Shown: positions 1 through 6,404 of the stretch, in pieces
Position numbering within the stretch: the first letter of the stretch is position 1
Layout of the letters: each line of letters opens with the position of its first letter
Source: an uncultured Christensenella sp.
GTDB lineage: Bacteria; Bacillota; Clostridia; Christensenellales; UBA1242
NCBI GenBank assembly: GCA_948471335.1
Contig: CAOKRZ010000008.1
Coordinates: 1 to 22,176, forward strand
Direction: 5' to 3'
DNA length: 22,176 nucleotides
The notes under the pieces: model-generated
Told to the model about the DNA's origin: nothing
What the model saw: only the letters and a program-made list of their open reading frames with translations
Database searches by the model: none
Program-made: the position numbers and the translations under genes

Positions 1-2
1 CC

Positions 3-1340
3 GAAAGACTTAAAGATTGTCTGCTGGTTTCAATGGGCGGACTTAAACCTAATGCTTTGAAAAAATTTGAAGCAAACGGAATGAAAGTTTACAGCTGTGT
101 CGACAACGATGAGAAAGGAAAAAAGTTTAATGAGGTCACAATATCATCAAAACATAACCTCGTAAAAGATGATAGTTTGAAGTTTTTTGTTGAGGGCAAA
201 GAAACTGCGTCTGTTAACGTGAAAGATGTGAGAAAGATCAAGGAAAACTTGTTCATTTTCACAACGACAACTCTTATTCCACAAGGCGCAAAAGTTAGCC
301 TTATTTCAGATAAAAAACAAGAAGATATAGTTCTTTCACAAAAGCGCACTTTGCCTGTTGAAGCTTACATCAATTGCAAAGCTGGCGAGAGGGCGTCTTT
401 GAAACTTGTTTGTCAAAACGCTATAGTTTGCGTTTATGGTGAAAACGCTTTGGAGGAAGCGAAAAACAGCCCGCTTACAAAGGAAGAATGCTCTGCGCAG
501 ATTTCAAAACTTGGAGAAAGCTTTAAGCTTGTTTTCTTTGATGCAGAACTTGACAATGTTTTCTTAAGAAAGGCAGAGCTCAACAGCTTGCGTCGTGATG
601 CAGTTAAAGCACTTGAAGAGAAAATACTTGAAAATTATGATCAAAATCATAAAATAACTGAAAAAAGCTTTAAAATTTCGCAAAAAAACGAAAAAAATAA
701 TAAAAAAATCATTTATTCTTCAAGTTTAACCGATCTAGAAAAATCTATCGGCAAGTATGATTATATAGTTTACAGCCCAAATGTATTTGATAAAAATGAG
801 ATTTCATCTTTTTGTCAAAAGCATAAAAGACAAACTCTTTTTCTTGATCTTCCTGTCATTGCGACAAAAGAAGATGTTCTCTTATTTCAAGATATCTTAA
901 AAGATAATGAAAATCTTGGAGTGGTTGCAAACAACTATTATGCTCTTGCGTTGACTGACAGAAGCAAAACGATTATTGGAAGTGAAATGAATGTGTTCAG
1001 CTCTTACGCAGTCGCGTTCTATATAAGCCAAGGCTTTGATAAAATTGTGCTTTCAAAAGAAGCGCTTGATTTATCGAAAATTCATTCACAGGGGGCAGAG
1101 TTATTCGTGCAAACAAAGGTGAAGCATAAGCTTATGCACTTTAAGCATTGTCCAATCAAAGAACATATTGGTGGAGATTGTGGTCACTGCCGATATAAGC
1201 AAGGGATTAAATATTCGCTTGCAGGGCAAGGAGATTTTCTTCTTGAGCGAGTTAAAGCAAAGTCTTGCCAGTTTGTTTTGAAACAAGATAAGTTCACTAT
1301 AAAAAACAGTTATAACTTTGGCGAAGTTATCGAAATTTAA
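3..1340 (+). CDS. U32-family peptidase, C-terminal part, with a Toprim-like leader (partial or chimeric)
   Basis: The frame is open to the left edge, so the 5' end is missing. From about base 130 onward the protein resembles the C-terminal part of long U32 (collagenase-like) peptidases. It has a beta-barrel-like stretch, then a DUF3656-type segment (PLTKEE..ISKLGESF, LNSLRRDAVKALEEKIL), then a tail with NYYAL, GSEMNVFSSYA, a HCPIKE motif and a CGHC pair. U32 proteins of this length act in tRNA or rRNA hydroxylation or in proteolysis; the exact substrate here is unknown. The first ~40 codons read CLLVSMGGLKPNALKKF and then CVDNDEKGKKF. That matches the Toprim/DUF3991 region of mobile-element proteins rather than the U32 catalytic half that should precede the barrel. 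The join is near bases 117-132. This is either a real fusion or an assembly chimera. A terminator follows the stop directly. Confidence 0.72.
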   Translation, partial: ERLKDCLLVSMGGLKPNALKKFEANGMKVYSCVDNDEKGKKFNEVTISSKHNLVKDDSLKFFVEGKETASVNVKDVRKIKENLFIFTTTTLIPQGAKVSLISDKKQEDIVLSQKRTLPVEAYINCKAGERASLKLVCQNAIVCVYGENALEEAKNSPLTKEECSAQISKLGESFKLVFFDAELDNVFLRKAELNSLRRDAVKALEEKILENYDQNHKITEKSFKISQKNEKNNKKIIYSSSLTDLEKSIGKYDYIVYSPNVFDKNEISSFCQKHKRQTLFLDLPVIATKEDVLLFQDILKDNENLGVVANNYYALALTDRSKTIIGSEMNVFSSYAVAFYISQGFDKIVLSKEALDLSKIHSQGAELFVQTKVKHKLMHFKHCPIKEHIGGDCGHCRYKQGIKYSLAGQGDFLLERVKAKSCQFVLKQDKFTIKNSYNFGEVIEI

Positions 1341-1341
1341 G

Positions 1342-1367
1342 GCATCCATTTGTGATGCTTTTTTTTT
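1342..1367 (+). terminator. Intrinsic terminator of the U32 gene
   Basis: GCATC (1342-1346) pairs with GATGC (1354-1358) over a 7-base loop, followed by nine T residues. It starts two bases after the U32 stop codon. The stem is short, so termination may be partial. Confidence 0.6.
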
Positions 1368-1394
1368 ACACTTTCCTATAAGCATGCATATATA
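1365..1394 (+). promoter_or_regulatory. Promoter of alr, placed for a leaderless mRNA
   Basis: TTTACA (1365-1370) and TATATA (1389-1394) are 18 bases apart. The -10 box ends 6 bases before the alr ATG at 1401, so the expected transcription start falls on or next to the start codon. No Shine-Dalgarno sequence precedes the ATG. The -35 box lies in the T-tract of the upstream terminator. Confidence 0.5.
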
Positions 1395-1400
1395 AATAGC

Positions 1401-2435
1401 ATGAATTCGAAAATAATCATTGATAGAGAAAATTTATTTCACAACATTTCATACATTTCTGATCAATCAGAAGGCAAAGATCTTTGCATCATGATCAAAG
1501 CTGATGCTTATGGTCATGGAATGGAAGAAATCATTGCACTTGTTGACGGAAAGATCACAACTTATGGGGTTTCAAATCTTCAAGAAGCTTTGCGTGCAAG
1601 AACTTTGACGAGCCATAAAATAATCATTTTTGGCGACTGTGAAGATCCGCTTTTGTGCATGCAAAACAACATTTCTTTTTCGCTTTTATCATTCAAACAA
1701 CTTCGGGAAATATGTAAACTTTCAAAGAAGCATGGCTTCATTCCAAAACTGCATTTGAATATTAATACTGGAATGAATCGTTTCGGCATTCAAGACAAGG
1801 ATGAGTTTATCAAAATAATTTCATATTGCCAAAAAAATAAGTTTGCACTTGAAGGCATTTTCACGCATTTTTCTTCGCTGACAACTGATGAAGAATATTC
1901 ACGCAAGCAAGAACAAAAATTTGCGGATTTTGTTTCGCTTCTTCCAGAGGAGTGGAACACGACTGTTCATGTTGGTGGCGGTAACAGCCTTTTTGAAAAC
2001 GTCGATTGCGATATGATAAGAGTTGGGCTGCTTTTCTATGGCTATGGCAACGAGCATGTGCTGCCAGTTATGAAAATTAAGTCAAAAATTGTTGATATTC
2101 AAAATGTCAAAAAAGGCGAGCATGTTGGCTATTTATGCGGCTTCACGGCATCAAAAGATATGACGGTTGGCACAATTCCGCTTGGTTATGCAGATGGGCT
2201 GCCAAGAAACCTTTCAAATTTTTTCAGCGTTATGATTAAAGGCAAATGCGCAAAAAGCACTGGAAATATTTGCATGGATTCCTTCATGGTGGACGTAAGC
2301 AAACTAAATGTCAAAATCGGCGATGAAGTCACAATCATAAATGATGTTTCAGATATTGCAAAGATTTCTGGCACAACAGCATACGAATCGCTTACAAACT
2401 TTATAAAATTTCGAGGAGAAAAGATAATCAAGTGA
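1401..2435 (+). CDS. alr: Alanine racemase
   Basis: PLP-dependent racemase that converts L-alanine to D-alanine in the cytoplasm for peptidoglycan synthesis. The 344-residue length is close to the family norm of 360-380. The PLP-binding lysine is K33 in IKADAYGHG. Other family marks are GMNRFG, a TH(F)SS segment in the barrel (FTHFSS), the phosphate-contact region RVGLLFYGY, and the second catalytic tyrosine Y263 in PLGYADGLPR. GNICMDSFMVDV lies in the C-terminal beta domain. Both catalytic residues are present, so the enzyme should be active. ATG 1401 is the only sensible start because the next Met is M31, just before the PLP lysine. It has no ribosome binding site and appears leaderless. 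The stop codon lies in the loop of the terminator hairpin that follows. Confidence 0.95.
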   Translation: MNSKIIIDRENLFHNISYISDQSEGKDLCIMIKADAYGHGMEEIIALVDGKITTYGVSNLQEALRARTLTSHKIIIFGDCEDPLLCMQNNISFSLLSFKQLREICKLSKKHGFIPKLHLNINTGMNRFGIQDKDEFIKIISYCQKNKFALEGIFTHFSSLTTDEEYSRKQEQKFADFVSLLPEEWNTTVHVGGGNSLFENVDCDMIRVGLLFYGYGNEHVLPVMKIKSKIVDIQNVKKGEHVGYLCGFTASKDMTVGTIPLGYADGLPRNLSNFFSVMIKGKCAKSTGNICMDSFMVDVSKLNVKIGDEVTIINDVSDIAKISGTTAYESLTNFIKFRGEKIIK

Positions 2436-2453
2436 AAAGGCTTGATTATTTTT
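2424..2453 (+). terminator. Terminator of alr, overlapping the next promoter
   Basis: ATAATCAAG (2424-2432) pairs perfectly with CTTGATTAT (2441-2449) over an 8-base loop that contains the alr stop codon; T residues follow. The right arm includes the -35 box TTGATT of the next gene. Confidence 0.75.
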
Positions 2454-2470
2454 GTAGAAGAAAGTATAAT
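2442..2470 (+). promoter_or_regulatory. Sigma-A-type promoter of the SHOCT gene
   Basis: TTGATT (2442-2447), a 17-base spacer and a perfect TATAAT (2465-2470). Expected start is near 2477, giving a leader of about 13 bases that carries the SD GAGGTG. Confidence 0.8.
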
Positions 2471-2489
2471 ATTTTTAAGAGGTGAGAAA

Positions 2490-3023
2490 ATGAAAGAACA
2501 AAATAATAGAAATGTTTGGTTTATCATCGCTGGAGTTTTTTCTGCAATTTCAGCTGCAGGAATGTATTTGGCAACAATTATCATGATTTTCGGCGCTGTT
2601 GCGGCTGCAACCGCAAAGCCGGATCAACCGATCGAGACAGAAGTCCCAGAACTGGGAACAACTTTTGCAGCTGCGGTTGGGGTTTTGATATTCCTCATTT
2701 TCTTATTTGCAATTATTGCGATTATTTCTACAATTTGCTCAAAGAAATGTTTTGATTTTTCAAAGCTTTCAAAAGAAGGGCTTCTTGAATCAAAGTCAAA
2801 GGTCATTTTGATCATAGTTTTACTTTTCCTTTTTGGTGGACTTTTGACTGGCGTGCTTGCGCTTCTTGGCTATATCTTGACAACAGAAGAAAAATCAGAA
2901 GTGGTTGCACCTTCTGGAAGCGTTGAAGAAAAGCTTAAAAAACTTGAAACAATGTATGAACAAGGGCTTATAAGCGAAGAAGAACATAAAAAAGCAAGAG
3001 AAGAAGTTTTGAAACAGTTATAG
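2490..3023 (+). CDS. Small membrane protein with C-terminal SHOCT domain
   Basis: The 177-residue protein starts at ATG 2490, preceded by the SD GAGGTG. The earlier in-frame ATG at 2442 lies in the promoter and is rejected. Three hydrophobic segments are visible: about residues 9-37 (FIIAGVFSAISAAGMYLATII), about 58-82 (AAAVGVLIFLIFLFAIIAII) and about 104-126. A charged cytoplasmic tail follows. The last 30 residues (LKKLETMYEQGLISEEEHKK) form a SHOCT domain, a short amphipathic helix pair found at the C terminus of many membrane and lipoprotein-like proteins, thought to mediate oligomerisation. The gene has its own promoter and a strong terminator, so it is a single-gene unit. The function is unknown. 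Confidence 0.85.
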   Translation: MKEQNNRNVWFIIAGVFSAISAAGMYLATIIMIFGAVAAATAKPDQPIETEVPELGTTFAAAVGVLIFLIFLFAIIAIISTICSKKCFDFSKLSKEGLLESKSKVILIIVLLFLFGGLLTGVLALLGYILTTEEKSEVVAPSGSVEEKLKKLETMYEQGLISEEEHKKAREEVLKQL

Positions 3024-3040
3024 TAAATTTGTGTTTTTCA

Positions 3041-3076
3041 AAAAAAGAAAAGGCATTTTAATGCCCTTTCTTTTTT
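3041..3076. terminator. Bidirectional terminator between the SHOCT gene and tmk
   Basis: A GGCATT/AATGCC stem (3052-3065) is extended by AAAAAAGAAA on the left and TTTCTTTTTT on the right, with one A/C mismatch. It serves both convergent genes. The tmk stop codon (3058-3060) is at its centre. Confidence 0.85.
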
Positions 3077-3705
3077 AATTTTTCGTTAACTGTTGAGATG
3101 ATTTCGTTTTGGATATCTTCAACAGTTCTTGTCGCGTCAATGACGTGAAAACGCTTTTTCTCTTTCTTGGCGATAAAGTCATAGCCTTCGCAAACTTTTT
3201 GGTGGAAGTCTGCCTTTTCTTTTTCAAAGCGGTCAAGACCTTCGCCCATCTTCTTTTTGCGTGCCATTGCTTCTTTTGCACTGATTTTGAGATAGAAGGT
3301 TAGGTTTGGTGTTAAATTCCCAATGACAAGCTTGTTGAGCGCCAAAATGTCTTTTGGTGCAAGCACGCCGCGCGCCATGCCTTGATAGGCAATTGTGGAA
3401 TCGTAAAATCTGTCAGCAACAACAATCTTTCCTTCATTCAGCGCTGGAAGGATAACCTTTTCACAAATTTGTGCGCGTGAGGCAAGGAAAAGCATAAGCT
3501 CTGCTTTTGGGACGGGTGCGTCTTTTGAAACGGCAAGAAGAAGACTTCTGACATTTTCGCCCAAAACTGTTCCGCCTGGCTCATGGACAAACACGACTTT
3601 GTTTTTTGGGAAATGCTTCTTTGCATATTCTTTAAACAGGTTGACTTGAGTTGTTTTTCCAGCAGCGTCTGCGCCTTCAAAAGTGATAAAAAGTCCATTG
3701 TTCAT
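3058..3705 (-). CDS. tmk: Thymidylate kinase
   Basis: Phosphorylates dTMP to dTDP with ATP, the last step specific to dTTP synthesis. The 215-residue length is normal. The P-loop is GADAAGKTT (residues 11-19), the dTMP-contact motif is EPGGT (42-46), and the DR motif is DRF (98-100) followed by YDSTIAYQG. A Lys/Arg-rich LID region lies around residues 145-165 (KEAMARKKKMGEGLDRFE). The SD AAGGAG lies 5-6 bases before the ATG. A 12-bp palindrome TAAGTATACTTA (3716-3727) sits just upstream of it; its role is not known. The gene starts 35 bases after the oxidoreductase gene with no terminator between, so the two are probably co-transcribed. Confidence 0.95.
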   Translation of the reverse strand: MNNGLFITFEGADAAGKTTQVNLFKEYAKKHFPKNKVVFVHEPGGTVLGENVRSLLLAVSKDAPVPKAELMLFLASRAQICEKVILPALNEGKIVVADRFYDSTIAYQGMARGVLAPKDILALNKLVIGNLTPNLTFYLKISAKEAMARKKKMGEGLDRFEKEKADFHQKVCEGYDFIAKKEKKRFHVIDATRTVEDIQNEIISTVNEKLKKKGH

Positions 3706-3740
3706 ATTTTCTCCTTAAGTATACTTACTGGTTTCAAAAA

Positions 3741-4877
3741 TTAGTGTTTGCAATCACCATGGCAGTCGTCATGGCAATCGCCGCAATCGCATCCGCAGCC
3801 AACTTCTTCAATATATTTGTGAAGTGGTTGAGATTTGAAGAAGTTCTCTGGCATGTATTCAGTTGTTGTGTATCCAGCAGGTGAGCAGAGAAGTTCTGGA
3901 ATTCTGTTGATCACTGTTGCACAGGTAAGTTCAACTGTGCTTGGGCGCTCGATAACAACTCTTGTGTTAGGCTCGCCTTCGATTGTCCAGTCGTTGCAGT
4001 CAAATTCGTTTTTGTCATAAACTTTGCCGATGCATTCAGCAATGATTGTGATTCCTTCTTTTGTTTCTGTTGTCACAACGGCGCTCATGCCTGTGCAACG
4101 GCCTTTTTTGATTGTCATGCCAAGAGTTGAAGATTCAATGTCTTCCTTCGCAATTTGTGGCACGCATTTTTGAGTTTGACGTGTTACATGAAGACCAAGT
4201 TTAGAGCAAAGCCAGCCGTTGACGTTCCACATATAGCTGGGGGCAAACTTGCCAGAGTTAATAAGCTTCTTTCTTTCTTCGTCTGAGATTTTGTCAGCAG
4301 AGGCGATTTCTTTTTCAAAAGCAGCCTTTGTAAGTCCTGCGCCATGCACTTTCGCAAGTGAAATGCCATAGTCTTCAACGTTATAGCTTGACTTTCCACG
4401 AATCGTTGTGATTTTGTGAGTCGCACCAGCAAGCACACTGATAAGGTTGCCCCAGAAAACATCTTGATAGCCGCTTCCGCAGATAGTGCATCCAGATTCC
4501 TTTGCAAGCTTATCAATCTTCTTTGTCACTTTTGGGTTTGAGTTTTGTGGGAAGAATGCTTCTTCGCAAGTTGAGATTGCGTTTACCCCATATTTTGCAC
4601 AAATTTCCATTGCAGGTGCATTTTCAGAAAGAAGGCTTGTTGTTGTGATAACTGCAACATCAACTTCATTCTCCTGGAAAAATTTTTCAAGATCCTTCGC
4701 ATCTTGAATTTTTACGTTTTGCTTTTTGCCTCCAATAACTTCAGAAATGTCTTTTCCGATAAGGTCAGGATTGATGTCAAAAGCTCCGACAATCTTAACT
4801 CCTTTCTCAAGCGCATATCTCATAGTGTAAGCGCTCATTTTTCCGCATCCATATTGGACCATTGTGATTTTGTTCAT
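3741..4877 (-). CDS. DapB/2,4-diaminopentanoate-dehydrogenase-like NAD(P) oxidoreductase with Cys/His-rich tail
   Basis: The N terminus is a Rossmann fold (MVQYGCGKMSAYTMRYALEK, then GAFDINPDLIGKDI), as in the dihydrodipicolinate reductase N-terminal family. The overall length, the CAKYGVNAISTCEEAFFP segment and the C-terminal FRPSTVELTCATVINRIPELL-like region fit the Clostridia group that includes 2,4-diaminopentanoate dehydrogenase of ornithine fermentation. True DapB is much shorter (about 250 residues). Substrate is not provable from sequence. Unusually, the last 18 residues hold six Cys (361, 363, 365, 368, 372, 376) and three His (369, 373, 378), suggesting metal binding. A strong SD (AGGAGG) precedes ATG 4877. 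It leads a likely two-gene unit with tmk. Confidence 0.75.
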   Translation of the reverse strand: MNKITMVQYGCGKMSAYTMRYALEKGVKIVGAFDINPDLIGKDISEVIGGKKQNVKIQDAKDLEKFFQENEVDVAVITTTSLLSENAPAMEICAKYGVNAISTCEEAFFPQNSNPKVTKKIDKLAKESGCTICGSGYQDVFWGNLISVLAGATHKITTIRGKSSYNVEDYGISLAKVHGAGLTKAAFEKEIASADKISDEERKKLINSGKFAPSYMWNVNGWLCSKLGLHVTRQTQKCVPQIAKEDIESSTLGMTIKKGRCTGMSAVVTTETKEGITIIAECIGKVYDKNEFDCNDWTIEGEPNTRVVIERPSTVELTCATVINRIPELLCSPAGYTTTEYMPENFFKSQPLHKYIEEVGCGCDCGDCHDDCHGDCKH

Positions 4878-4895
4878 AATATTCCTCCTAGTTTT

Positions 4896-4924
4896 AGTAT
4901 ATAACTTTTGCCAAAATTTGTAAA
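4896..4924 (-). promoter_or_regulatory. Promoter of the oxidoreductase-tmk unit
   Basis: On the minus strand, TTTACA (4919-4924), a 17-base spacer and TATACT (4896-4901). Expected start is near 4889, putting the SD TAGGAGG at the very 5' end of the transcript. It is divergent from the M16 promoter. Confidence 0.65.
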
Positions 4925-4933
4925 ATAAATTCT

Positions 4934-4961
4934 TTGAATTGGAAAAGTTTTATGTTATCAT
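4934..4961 (+). promoter_or_regulatory. Promoter of the M16 peptidase gene
   Basis: TTGAAT (4934-4939), a 16-base spacer and TATCAT (4956-4961). Expected start near 4968, coinciding with the SD AAGGAG (4968-4973). Confidence 0.55.
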
Positions 4962-4979
4962 TGTAAAAAGGAGTTGAAT

Positions 4980-6389
4980 ATGGCAAGATATAAAGTTTTG
5001 AAAAGTGGGCTTACAATCATCCATTCAAGAAGCAGGGGGATTAATGGGGTATGCTGTCGACTTGTTTTTGGATCAGGTTACACGCAAGAGCCAATTGAAA
5101 ACAAAAAACTTACAACCATTGCTCATCTTGTTGAACACATGATCGCAGCAGATGCAAGCTCTGAAAAATGTTCGCCAAAACAAAAACATGATTACATAAC
5201 GGATTATCGCAGTTGGAATGCTTACACAAATCCAAATTTTAACGAATATTTTGCCGTTTGTCACAAGAAGTTTTTGAAGCAATTTATTGAGACAACAATT
5301 GAGTATATCGCTCATCCTGCTTTTACTGAGGAAGAACTTGCTGCAAACAAGAAGGTGATTATTGATGAGTTCTATAGGTCAAATGATACTCCAGAAGTTG
5401 AAACATCGTATTTCCGTTATGAGTATGTGGAAGATGCCAAAAGTGTTTCAAGGCTTACAAGCAAAAGAGATAAAGATTTGCCAGATCGAATCAATAAGCT
5501 GACAATTGAAGATTGCTTAAAGCATATCAATGATCTCTACACGCTTGACAACTGCACGTTGATTGTCAATGGAAATGTGAAGTTTTCAGAAGTGAAAAAG
5601 CTTGCGGAAACAATCATTGAACCACAATTAAATCCGAAATGCGCTCGAAAACTTGAAAGCGTGGGGCTGGTTGGAAAGTTTAAAAAGCCTTGTTTAAAAT
5701 GTTTGACAAAAGAGATTTATAAAGATAAAAGTTTCATTTATCTAGATTTTCGCAAGCTAGAGAAAGCAGATTCATACAAAAATGCAGTTTTTGGGAATTT
5801 GTTACATAAAAAGTTTTTTGATTTTATCAGAAATGATCAGTCTTTGTCATATTCTCCACATGCCTGTTTGCCTTTTACGGCAGTATACAACGGGCTTAGA
5901 TTGACAGTTCCATGCACTGACGAAAACTTTTTGAAGGTTTTAAATGAAGCGTTGAGGTTTGTAAAAGAAAAAGCCTATAAAGTAACTCAAGAACAAATTG
6001 ACACAGAGGTTGAATCGCAATTTGTCAATTATAACCTTGAGCATGGTAGACTTTTGCCAACAAACGACAATTTGAAATATCGTTTCCTGGAAGACGGAGA
6101 CTTTAGAACTGATAAACAACGCAAAAGGGCTTTCAAAGCGATGAAAAAATATACTGTCAAGGATTATGACGAGCTTATGGGAAGCTACTTTACGACAAGA
6201 CCTTATGTCTTTCTCATTTGTTCTGAAAAATACAACGGCAAGATCACTCACAAAATGATTTGCGACGTGCTGGATGGAAAGAAAAAGAAGATTGAATTTG
6301 AAGAAAAGGAAACAAAGAAGACAACGAAAGAATCAAATAATAAGACAACAAAAAAGTCAGAAAAGAAGGCAACAAAAAAGATTGACTAG
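4980..6389 (+). CDS. M16-family zinc metallopeptidase
   Basis: The 469-residue protein carries the inverted zinc motif HLVEH (H49, E52, H53). The distal zinc ligand E130 (KKVIIDEF) lies exactly 76 residues after H53, the spacing known for pitrilysin-type enzymes, so this is a catalytically intact single-unit M16 protein. M16 peptidases degrade or process peptides in a clamshell made of two related halves; homologues of this size often pair with a second inactive partner, which is not seen here. The C terminus (about residues 430-469) is a Lys/Thr-rich low-complexity tail. ATG 4980 is preceded by AAGGAG with a 6-base spacer; a TTG six bases earlier is too close to the SD to be the start. It could be a ymfH/albF-like processing peptidase. 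Substrate unknown. Confidence 0.88.
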   Translation: MARYKVLKSGLTIIHSRSRGINGVCCRLVFGSGYTQEPIENKKLTTIAHLVEHMIAADASSEKCSPKQKHDYITDYRSWNAYTNPNFNEYFAVCHKKFLKQFIETTIEYIAHPAFTEEELAANKKVIIDEFYRSNDTPEVETSYFRYEYVEDAKSVSRLTSKRDKDLPDRINKLTIEDCLKHINDLYTLDNCTLIVNGNVKFSEVKKLAETIIEPQLNPKCARKLESVGLVGKFKKPCLKCLTKEIYKDKSFIYLDFRKLEKADSYKNAVFGNLLHKKFFDFIRNDQSLSYSPHACLPFTAVYNGLRLTVPCTDENFLKVLNEALRFVKEKAYKVTQEQIDTEVESQFVNYNLEHGRLLPTNDNLKYRFLEDGDFRTDKQRKRAFKAMKKYTVKDYDELMGSYFTTRPYVFLICSEKYNGKITHKMICDVLDGKKKKIEFEEKETKKTTKESNNKTTKKSEKKATKKID

Positions 6390-6404
6390 GTGTCAATCTT
6401 TTTT
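6374..6404. terminator. Bidirectional terminator between M16 gene and uvrC
   Basis: A 13-bp perfect stem (AAAAAAGATTGAC at 6374-6386 with GTCAATCTTTTTT at 6392-6404) with a 5-base loop. The stop codons of both convergent genes (TAG 6387-6389 and TGA 6393-6395 on the minus strand) lie inside the hairpin. Confidence 0.9.

Noticed and set aside
2442..2489. Upstream ATG for the SHOCT protein
   Set aside because: It lies within the promoter and before the SD; the ATG at 2490 has an SD at proper distance.
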